A DNA stretch of 12,154 bases from JAJPJX01 sp964568355. GTDB taxonomy: Bacteria; Acidobacteriota; Terriglobia; Bryobacterales; Bryobacteraceae. A program made the position numbers and the translations under genes. The first letter of the stretch is position 1. Each line of letters opens with the position of its first letter. The stretch is taken from positions 1 to 12,154 of the forward strand of contig CAZMRK010000637.1 of NCBI GenBank assembly GCA_964568355.1, written 5' to 3'. Of this stretch, positions 6,205 through 12,154 are shown one piece after another. A model generated the notes under the pieces. That model saw only the letters and a program-made list of their open reading frames with translations. It was not told the DNA's origin and searched no databases.

Positions 6205-8136
6205 TCAGGGCTTCGCTGGCGCCGGCTCGCGGATCGCAGAAGGGCGCGCGACCCGGCCCTCACGGGCCTCGGTGAGCGAGATGTGGTTGGCGGTGAGAGT
6301 CGCGCCGAGCGTGCGATCGAGCGAGATGCGCGCAGTGGCATATGCCGCCAGTGCCGCTACTTCGCTGGATTGGGCATTGACCATATCGCGCTGCTGCTGG
6401 ATCACGTTATACGGCGTGGAAGTACCCAGCGCGAAGCGCTTCTGCTCGGCGGCTAGCAGTTCCTCCTGCAGCACGCGATTGCGCTCGGCAGCTTCGTAGC
6501 GGGCCCGGGCCTGCTGTAAGGAAACTACGCCATTGAGCACATCTACTTCGACCTGGTTCAGATCCTTTCGCGTGGTGAGCTGCGACTGGCGAAGCTGCAG
6601 TTGATCGATCGAATAGTCCGCCTGAGCCTGCCAGTTGTGAATCTGCGCCCCGTAGAATGCGCCGATGCGTTCAGTAGGGAAGTTGCGGCGGAATATCTGG
6701 CCGAGCGCATTGCCGATCCCGCCGCTAAAAAATGGATCGGCTGTTTCGCTGGCGCCCTGGCTGGTAACCGTCCGCTCCGCTCCCGACAGGCCGGCATGGC
6801 TCTCCGCGCCGAAGACCACCAGGTCCGGGCGGACACCGTTCTTCGTGCCAATTGCCGAAACCGTTGCGGCTGCGGTATTGGCTTTCTCCACGGCCAGATC
6901 GCTGCGGTTGGCGAGAGCCTGGCGAACCATCTCATCGAGCGGCGCCAGATCGTCTTTCTGAGGCATCACGATAGGGTCGATCGGCAGGATCCGTACCGAG
7001 CGGAGCACTGGATCGGCCGTGCCGTCGCGGCTGAGCAGATTTTTCAGCCGGATTTCCTGTTGTTCGACGGTGGTTTCAGAGTCGGCCAGGGCCTGGCGGC
7101 TGGTAACCACCTGAGTCTCCGCCGTGTCCAGGTCCGGAGGCGCCACGGCACCCAGCTTCACCTGTTCTTTCACGTTGGTGAAAAAGGTCTGTGCCGTTTC
7201 GAATGCCGCCCGCTTCGCACGAACATCCTGATGGGCCGAGGCCAGCCCGTAATATGCATTCAGCACGGTGGTCACCACGTCGATGACCTGCGCCTGGAAG
7301 GTCAGATCAGAGGTCTCGCGATTCATTTTCGCTACGGTGATGGTGCGCGCATTGACGGCCACGCCAAAGCCTCGCAGCAGGTTGTGTTGAAATGCGACCT
7401 GAAGCCTCGGCGCGGTGGAGGGGTTCAGGACATCGGTAGGCGAGTTCTCCCGCAGGTAGTTGCCCGTGTAAGTGACATTGATGGCACCGCCGGTGAGGAA
7501 GCCCTGCTGGTAGCTGAACGAATGCGCACGGGTATCCGATATCAGCACCGGCGTAATGCTCTGCACGATATTCGGCTGCGGAGTGGATGTGTGGCTGAAA
7601 GTGCTTGCTTCCTGAATGGAAGGATCCAGGGTTTGCGTCACCGGTCCGACCTGGGAGATGCTCGCGTTGGTGGTGGGGGCATTGTTGCCGCCTGCGCCGG
7701 CGATGCGGACGCCCGCGGCGGCCTGGCTGCCCGTCACGCCCTGTCCGGCGGCCACCGAACCGGCTTGCGAAGCATTACTCGGAACACCGGGCAGAGCCCC
7801 GCCCGCTTCGGAGCGGGTGACCCGCCAGCCCGCCGTCACCGGGCCGTACCGGGCTACCTCGAGGTCGATGTTGTTTTCGAGCGCCAGCGCGATCGCATCC
7901 TGCGCCGTGAGATAAAGTGTCCCGGCACGAACCAGTTCGCGCAGCCGGGGAGAGTTCGCCAGTCGTACCGGCGGCACATCCGGGGCCACATAGGAGCGCA
8001 CGATGGCTGGTGCGTCGGAACGCACCGGGGCGATCGTTTCCTGTTGCGCCTGGGCGAGCGAGCCGGGCAGAATCACCAATAATCCTACGGCTGCCCCGGT
8101 GCGAAGCCGGTTCGAAAAGTGGCTGCGAGCGGTCAT
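6205..8136 (-). CDS. TolC-family outer-membrane efflux protein (second gene of pair)
   Basis: This 643-residue protein is longer than the usual TolC length of about 450-500. It has a signal peptide (residues 1-30, ending LAQA). A conserved block at about 58-99 (NSPRLRELVRAGTLYL, then ALALENNIDLEV) contains the first outer-membrane-efflux helix. A Gly/Ala/Ser-rich insert at about 105-170 follows. The remaining strands and coiled-coil helices run to about 623, including LRGFGVAVNAR (254-264), AYYGLASAHQDVRAKR and the second repeat from about 395. TolC trimers form the outer-membrane and periplasmic exit duct of tripartite pumps or type I secretion. The turn that reads NIPLRNR in the upstream paralogue is GAQIHNW here. 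The ATG overlaps the upstream stop as ATGA, and a strong ribosome-binding site lies inside the upstream gene, so translation is coupled. No adaptor or pump gene is in view, so the partner is unknown. Confidence 0.9.
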   Translation of the reverse strand: MTARSHFSNRLRTGAAVGLLVILPGSLAQAQQETIAPVRSDAPAIVRSYVAPDVPPVRLANSPRLRELVRAGTLYLTAQDAIALALENNIDLEVARYGPVTAGWRVTRSEAGGALPGVPSNASQAGSVAAGQGVTGSQAAAGVRIAGAGGNNAPTTNASISQVGPVTQTLDPSIQEASTFSHTSTPQPNIVQSITPVLISDTRAHSFSYQQGFLTGGAINVTYTGNYLRENSPTDVLNPSTAPRLQVAFQHNLLRGFGVAVNARTITVAKMNRETSDLTFQAQVIDVVTTVLNAYYGLASAHQDVRAKRAAFETAQTFFTNVKEQVKLGAVAPPDLDTAETQVVTSRQALADSETTVEQQEIRLKNLLSRDGTADPVLRSVRILPIDPIVMPQKDDLAPLDEMVRQALANRSDLAVEKANTAAATVSAIGTKNGVRPDLVVFGAESHAGLSGAERTVTSQGASETADPFFSGGIGNALGQIFRRNFPTERIGAFYGAQIHNWQAQADYSIDQLQLRQSQLTTRKDLNQVEVDVLNGVVSLQQARARYEAAERNRVLQEELLAAEQKRFALGTSTPYNVIQQQRDMVNAQSSEVAALAAYATARISLDRTLGATLTANHISLTEAREGRVARPSAIREPAPAKP

Positions 8137-10031
8137 GGGCGATCCCCCTTGGGCAAATCGGCCGGAAGTGCCGAGGGCCGGGAAAGATGCCCCCGCAACG
8201 CTTCACCGACCACAATATGGTTGGCTTCAAGCGTGTTGCCCATTGCCTGATCGAAAGCGATGCGGGCATGGGTGTAATTGGCCATGCTCTGCACCTCGGT
8301 GCTGCGCGCTGTAGCGAGGTCCCGCTGATCCTGCACCACCTGGAAGGCAGTGGCCGCGCCCAGTTGATATCTGCGCTGGTCGGCGGTCAGTGTGCGTTCC
8401 TGCAGGATTCGCGACTGCACCGCCGCTTCATATCGCACGCGGGCCTGCTGCAAACCGAGCACTGCGTTTTGTACATCGACGCGAATCTGGTTGACGTTCT
8501 TCCGCAGGTTTAGCTGGTTTTGGCGCAGTTCCAACATGCTGGTGGCGTAGTCGGCCTGAGCCGCTCGATTGCGCAACGGGATATTCAGCGAAAGGCCGGC
8601 CGAGTAGCTGGGATAGTTTCTGCGGGCAATCTGCGCCAGCAGGTTGCCATAGCCTCCGGCCAGGTAGGCCACGCCCGGCTGCAACGCGCCGATAGCGGTC
8701 AGCTCGCCGGTCATGGCGTTGTTGGTCAGCTCGCCAAAAGCTTGCAGAGTCGGCTTGAGAGAGTTCTTGATGCCCACCAGGTTCAGCTCATTGCTCTCCA
8801 GATTGAGGTGTGCCTGAGCCATTTCCACGCGATGCTTCAGCGCCTCCTGGATCAGGTCTTCGAGCGGCCGGATCTCGTCCCGGTCGGGAACCTGAATCCG
8901 GTCGAGCGGAATCACGTGCACATTGCTCAAACCGGCGCTGGCCACGCCATTGCGGGTGAGCGCGTTCTTCAGGATGGTTTCCTGCTGCTGAAGATTGGTC
9001 TCGGAGATCACCAGGTCCTGCCGGGCGGCATAGAGCTGGGCCTCGGCGCGGGTGACTTCGATCTCCGCCAGCGATCCAGCTTTGACCTGCTTCTGGTTGT
9101 CCTCCAACAGTTGCTGAGCCGTGGCCACCCCCTGGCGGCGGGCCCGCGCGTCTTCATGGAAACTGACCAGGTCCCAGTAAAGATTGAGGGCCGCGGAGAC
9201 GGTCGCAATCAACTGTTGCTGAAACTGCAGATCGCTCACTTTGACGTTGTTCTTCTGAACGCGGATATTGCGGCCATTCACCGCCGAGCCGAAGCCTTGC
9301 AGAAGGTTCTGGGTCACCTGAAGATCGAGCGAGCCAAAGGTGTAAGGATTCAGGTTGAAAAGCTGGCTGTTTACCTTCACATATTGACTGGAGTACGCCA
9401 CTTGGGCGTTCAATCCGAAATCCCAGTTCTGTGTATACTGCGCCTGGTAAGTGCGGGACGTCTGGATCAGCGCGGTGGTCCCGGTCAGCACAGTGTTGCT
9501 TTGCGGCGTCGTGGAATGCTGGAAATTGACAAAGCCGATGATCGTCGGATCGAGTGTGGGAATGGCCGGCCCCAATTGCGTGACGATTCCGCCGCCCGAG
9601 CTGACACCGGTGCCGGCGCTCAGGGTGGAAGCGCTGCTGGCCGAACTGACGCCTTGCAGGCTGACGCTTTGCGGCCCCGCTGCGACAGGCAGTCCGACGC
9701 TGCGCAGGGCGCCGCCGGCCCGGGCGCGCCGCAGTACTTCTTTGGCCAGCAGCGGGCCGTAGCGCTGTACCTCCACGTCGATGTTATTCTCGATCGCCAG
9801 CGCGACCACGTCTTCGACGGAAAGATAGAGGTTGCCCGCGCGGATCAGCGAGACCAGGCGCGGTGAATTCTCCAACCGGATGCCCGGAACGTTTCCGGCC
9901 TGATAAGGACGCGTGAGAAAGCCCAGTCCACCGGTGGCAGGTTGGATATCGATGGCGTTCTGTGCGGCCATAGGCGGCGACAGAAGTAACAAAACACACA
10001 GAGATGGGGGCAGTAAGGGGAATGGTCTCAT
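8133..10031 (-). CDS. TolC-family outer-membrane efflux protein (first gene of pair)
   Basis: This 632-residue paralogue of the downstream gene has the same architecture. It has a signal peptide (about 1-23, hydrophobic LCVLLLL, ending MAAQ). The conserved block at about 52-93 reads LENSPRLVSLIRAGNLYL, then ALAIENNIDVEVQRYGP. A Ser/Gly/Ala-rich insert covers about 103-160. The outer-membrane-efflux repeats follow, with QNLLQGFGSAVNGRN (241-255) and a clear NIPLRNRAAQADY turn (483-495). It should form a trimeric outer-membrane channel with a periplasmic coiled-coil barrel. The ATG at 10031 has no strong ribosome-binding site, but the signal peptide fits this start. Its stop overlaps the next start by four bases. 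Obvious conservation with the neighbour along the whole length indicates a tandem duplication. The two could form separate trimers or a mixed one, which the sequence cannot decide. Confidence 0.9.
   Translation of the reverse strand: MRPFPLLPPSLCVLLLLSPPMAAQNAIDIQPATGGLGFLTRPYQAGNVPGIRLENSPRLVSLIRAGNLYLSVEDVVALAIENNIDVEVQRYGPLLAKEVLRRARAGGALRSVGLPVAAGPQSVSLQGVSSASSASTLSAGTGVSSGGGIVTQLGPAIPTLDPTIIGFVNFQHSTTPQSNTVLTGTTALIQTSRTYQAQYTQNWDFGLNAQVAYSSQYVKVNSQLFNLNPYTFGSLDLQVTQNLLQGFGSAVNGRNIRVQKNNVKVSDLQFQQQLIATVSAALNLYWDLVSFHEDARARRQGVATAQQLLEDNQKQVKAGSLAEIEVTRAEAQLYAARQDLVISETNLQQQETILKNALTRNGVASAGLSNVHVIPLDRIQVPDRDEIRPLEDLIQEALKHRVEMAQAHLNLESNELNLVGIKNSLKPTLQAFGELTNNAMTGELTAIGALQPGVAYLAGGYGNLLAQIARRNYPSYSAGLSLNIPLRNRAAQADYATSMLELRQNQLNLRKNVNQIRVDVQNAVLGLQQARVRYEAAVQSRILQERTLTADQRRYQLGAATAFQVVQDQRDLATARSTEVQSMANYTHARIAFDQAMGNTLEANHIVVGEALRGHLSRPSALPADLPKGDRP
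8143..8150 (-). promoter_or_regulatory. Ribosome-binding site of the second TolC gene
   Basis: Read on the minus strand, AAGGGGGA lies six bases before the ATG at 8136, inside the final codons of the upstream TolC gene. It supports translational coupling across the ATGA overlap. Confidence 0.7.
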
Positions 10032-10096
10032 CGCAGATGCCTGCTTCGGAACTTGCCGGCGGCCCGGGCCGCAAGATAGCGCGGATGTGGGTAAGA

Positions 10097-10125
10097 TTTA
10101 CAGCCATCCTGCTGGTACAGTTGAA
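10097..10125 (-). promoter_or_regulatory. Candidate proximal promoter of the TolC operon
   Basis: Read on the minus strand, TTCAAC (10125-10120) and TGTAAA (10102-10097) are separated by 17 bases. They match the sigma-70 boxes at three and four of six positions. Transcription would start near 10090, about 60 bases before the ATG. The match is modest. Confidence 0.25.
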
Positions 10126-10182
10126 GACTCGGTTCGCCTCATAACGATAGAGGAGGGCGCGCCGTCGCCGCAGCGAATTCCG

Positions 10183-10228
10183 ACCTGCCTCCCCTAGGTC
10201 AAAGTATACGAAACCTGCCTCGGGTTCG
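10183..10228 (-). promoter_or_regulatory. Candidate distal promoter/operator with direct repeats
   Basis: ACCTGCCTC occurs twice on the + strand, at 10183-10191 and 10213-10221, exactly 30 bases apart (about three helical turns). Between the copies lies TATACT on the minus strand (10208-10203), a good -10 box without a clear -35. The second copy sits within an imperfect dyad, CGAAACC (10209-10215) with GGGTTCG (10222-10228). The arrangement would suit a regulator that controls the TolC operon, which is inference. Confidence 0.3.
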
Positions 10229-10254
10229 TTCCCTGAAGGTATTTGGCGAGATGA

Positions 10255-10287
10255 GGAAAAGAAGAAAGGGGTGGATTTGCCACCCCT
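10255..10287 (-). terminator. Rho-independent terminator of the CotH-type gene
   Basis: AGGGGTGG (10267-10274) pairs with CCACCCCT (10280-10287) around a 5-base loop. Read on the minus strand, the stem is followed by TTCTTCTTTTCC, a T-rich tract. It lies about 40 bases after the stop codon at 10327 and separates this gene from the TolC operon. Confidence 0.85.
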
Positions 10288-10326
10288 GTGAAGCAGAAGC
10301 AACTGCACAACGGCGCGGGAGCCGGC

Positions 10327-12154
10327 TTATTCGATTGCCAGAGTCGCTTTGGACTGCGACGCTACTCCGTCGACGGCGATCACGACCGGCACACTGCCGG
10401 ACGCGGCCGCCTGCGGTACCACCAGATCGATGCGATACATACCCTGTATGGAATTGGGAACGGCGCCGGCGTAGGAGACAGTCGCAGGTTGCCCGTCGAT
10501 CGTGGCGGTCACCGCGCCGGCGATTTTCTGAGCCGCGCTGGCCGAAGCCTGGGCGCCGGTGGTTCCAGCGGGATCCAATTGGCCGGCGCCCGTTAAGTAT
10601 ACAGATACCGTGGAACCCCTCGCCGCTGGGGCGCTCGAACTGTTGGCCGCACCGTTCTGGTTTGCCGCGCTGGCCTGTCCCGCCCCGCTGGCATCAGCCG
10701 TAAAGATGCCCGGCGCCGCTGTCGTGACGGTTTGCTGAAAAGCCGTCGACTGCTGGCCGCGCATGGAGATCTGCACGCTGGTCTGCGTCTTTCCTGCCAC
10801 CTCGAAGGGCACCACGGCGCCGAGTTGTCCATTCTGGAGGTACAGAAGCGGTGCCGCTATGCCGTCAAATGTCAATTGGAGGCCATTGAGGGTCGTGGAG
10901 AGTTGATTGCCACTGTAAGAACCCTGCACGATGCCGTTGCCGCCGTTGCCGCCAAATCCGATTGCGCCGAAGTTGGACCCATAGACGGTGATGATTTCCC
11001 CTGGAGCGACCGCTCCAGTAGCATAACTGGCTGCATTGACGATTGCGGAAATCGAGCCAGGCTCGAATGCCTGCGAGTTCGTCACCGTCAGGGTCACCTG
11101 CACTGCCGCTGAACTGAGTCCGGCCGCGGCCAGGTGAATCGTTCCCGTACAGGTACCGGCGCTGAGCCCGGTTGTATGAATGGCGACTGAAATCGTGGCA
11201 GGCGTCGTGCCGCTAAGCGGCGTCGCCGAGAGAAAATCCGTGCATGTGGCATCAGCGATATTGGCGGTAAAATTGGCCGCCGCGCCTGTCGAGGCCACGA
11301 CAAAAGTTTGCGTGGTCGTCGCGTTCCCTGGCAGATTGACATCGTTGCTCGCGGAAGCAGACGACGTGAAACTGAGCGACGAAGGGTTGGTGACCAGTGA
11401 CGCGGACGGAGCCACAACCAGGGTCACGGGAATGCTGAGCGGGCTGTTGGTGACGCCGGAAGTCTTGACCGTGACGGTTCCCGTATAGGTGCCGCTGGCC
11501 AGGGAGCCGCCATTGACTGTTACGGTTAGCGTTGCCGGCAAGGATCCACTGGCGGGGCTGACCCTCAGCCAGTCGGCCGAAGTAGTCGCCGCATAGCTCC
11601 CCGTCAGGGTGCTGTCCGAATACCCTAGCGCGATCGTCTGGCCCGCCGGGGCGGCTCCCCCAGTGGCCTGCGCGAACAGCAGCGACACCGGCGCGGCCGT
11701 TATGGTCGGAGGCGTCTTGTCTGCCAGCAGGGCTTTCACGGCAATGATCCGGCCTTCGATGAACGGCTGCAGTCCCGGAATGGACCCCATGGTACCCTGC
11801 CCAAGCTGCCCACCCGCGCCAGGTGCGCCGCCGGGGAACCCGCCTCCTCCCGGCAGACCGCTTCCGTTTCCGCCGCCCGGATTGGAGGGCAGGCCGTTTT
11901 GTCCACCGCCGTTGCCCATCGATCCGCTCGTGTCCGCCGTCATGGCCTGCTCGAACTGATCCATGGTCACCAGCTTTTGCGTATCGGCGCTAACCCAGGG
12001 GCGGATCATATTGCGCAGTGTGTTCATGCGCGCAACCAGTGTGTCCGGAATCAGTACGGAGTTTACGAGCTGCTGGTAGATTTCGCGATAGCGTTGCTTA
12101 TACTTCGCCACCTGCCAGAGCTTGGTGGCCAAGGGGCGAGCCGATTGCGTGCCG
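10327..12154 (-). CDS. CotH-kinase-family protein C-terminal part with BACON-like and TIGR03437-type domains (partial)
   Basis: The window end cuts off the 5' part; the frame stays open to the edge, leaving about 608 residues. Numbering from the edge, residues 1-80 resemble the end of a CotH-family domain (WQVAKYKQRYREIYQQLV, then LIPDTLVARMNTLRNMIRP, then DQFEQAM). A Gly/Pro/Asn-rich linker covers about 81-125, and a closing helix (LQPFIEGRIIAVKALLADK) covers about 128-146. Two BACON-like Ig domains follow (about 154-248 and 255-359), with ADWLRVSPASGSLPATLTV and SGTYTGTVTV. The last 240 residues match the Solibacter C-terminal domain: VNAASYATGAVAPGEIITVYG, LLYLQNGQLGAVVPFEV, APGIFTAD, VYLTGAGQLDP and YRIDLVVP. 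CotH proteins are atypical kinases. The Ig and C-terminal modules suggest surface display or secretion. Kinase motifs would lie beyond the edge. An apparent TTG start at 12132 is internal and unsupported. Confidence 0.82.
   Translation of the reverse strand, partial: GTQSARPLATKLWQVAKYKQRYREIYQQLVNSVLIPDTLVARMNTLRNMIRPWVSADTQKLVTMDQFEQAMTADTSGSMGNGGGQNGLPSNPGGGNGSGLPGGGGFPGGAPGAGGQLGQGTMGSIPGLQPFIEGRIIAVKALLADKTPPTITAAPVSLLFAQATGGAAPAGQTIALGYSDSTLTGSYAATTSADWLRVSPASGSLPATLTVTVNGGSLASGTYTGTVTVKTSGVTNSPLSIPVTLVVAPSASLVTNPSSLSFTSSASASNDVNLPGNATTTQTFVVASTGAAANFTANIADATCTDFLSATPLSGTTPATISVAIHTTGLSAGTCTGTIHLAAAGLSSAAVQVTLTVTNSQAFEPGSISAIVNAASYATGAVAPGEIITVYGSNFGAIGFGGNGGNGIVQGSYSGNQLSTTLNGLQLTFDGIAAPLLYLQNGQLGAVVPFEVAGKTQTSVQISMRGQQSTAFQQTVTTAAPGIFTADASGAGQASAANQNGAANSSSAPAARGSTVSVYLTGAGQLDPAGTTGAQASASAAQKIAGAVTATIDGQPATVSYAGAVPNSIQGMYRIDLVVPQAAASGSVPVVIAVDGVASQSKATLAIE

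Larger units (their letters stand above)
10032..10254. other. Intergenic region upstream of the TolC operon
   Basis: No protein gene is supported here. It holds two candidate minus-strand promoters and a pair of 9-base direct repeats, and it lies between the terminator of the CotH-type gene and the first TolC start. It therefore most likely carries the control region of the TolC operon. Confidence 0.5.

Noticed and set aside
6601..8082. Long plus-strand open frame (493 codons) opposite the second TolC gene
   Set aside because: It is a shadow of GC-rich coding DNA. The opposite strand encodes an unmistakable TolC protein with a signal peptide, and the plus-strand translation shows no domain or signal.
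8520..9866. Long plus-strand open frame (448 codons) opposite the first TolC gene
   Set aside because: It lies antisense to a well-supported TolC gene, its composition is that of a reversed coding strand, and it has no ribosome-binding site or recognisable domain.
9784..10308. Minus-strand open frame (174 codons) spanning the TolC promoter region
   Set aside because: It overlaps the first TolC gene in another frame and crosses the candidate control region and terminator; no domain is seen.
1..12154. tRNA or rRNA genes, insertion sequences, toxin-antitoxin or phage genes
   Set aside because: No cloverleaf arms, ribosomal RNA motifs, transposase motifs, terminal inverted repeats or phage-like proteins were recognised on either strand.

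Overview
The window looks like a chromosome segment from an Acidobacteriota bacterium, probably of the Solibacter/Bryobacter group. This is inferred from gene content. There is an Oar-like TonB-dependent receptor with an N-terminal carboxypeptidase-regulatory-like domain. There is also a CotH-family protein that ends in the 'Solibacter uncharacterized C-terminal domain' (TIGR03437 type) after BACON-like Ig repeats. The DNA is GC-rich and the proteins are typical of a Gram-negative envelope.

Layout on the + strand. Bases 1-245 hold what looks like the decaying trailer end of a CRISPR array: two good 35-base repeats with a 72-base period, then two damaged copies, and no cas genes in view. Bases 246-689 contain no convincing protein gene. 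They hold a -10-like box at 448 followed at once by a strong hairpin (462-498) and further stem-loops, which looks like a structured leader for a small PilZ-domain gene (690-1139). That gene ends in a textbook intrinsic terminator (1184-1216). A promoter with a perfect TTGACA box then precedes a 1132-residue TonB-dependent receptor gene (1348-4746), closed by a second strong terminator (4769-4813). Only 26 bases later a secreted right-handed beta-helix protein begins on a GTG codon (4840-6198).

Layout on the - strand. From the right edge leftwards come the 3' part of the CotH/BACON/TIGR03437 gene (cut by the window end, stop at 10327), its terminator (10255-10287), and an intergenic region with candidate promoters and a 9-base direct repeat. 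Then comes a two-gene operon of paralogous TolC-family outer-membrane efflux proteins, 10031-8133 and 8136-6205, translationally coupled through an ATGA overlap. The operon runs head-on into the beta-helix gene with six bases between the stop codons.

Almost all the products act in or beyond the cell envelope: outer-membrane uptake (TonB receptor), a secreted or periplasmic polysaccharide-binding or -cleaving candidate (beta-helix), outer-membrane export channels (two TolC proteins) and a surface or extracellular CotH protein. The PilZ protein is a probable c-di-GMP effector. No inner-membrane pump or periplasmic adaptor is present for the TolC pair. The features most worth a second look are the eroded CRISPR array, the structured leader upstream of the PilZ gene, the coupled TolC pair with its unusual low-complexity insert, and the beta-helix protein with eight Asn-Cys dipeptides.
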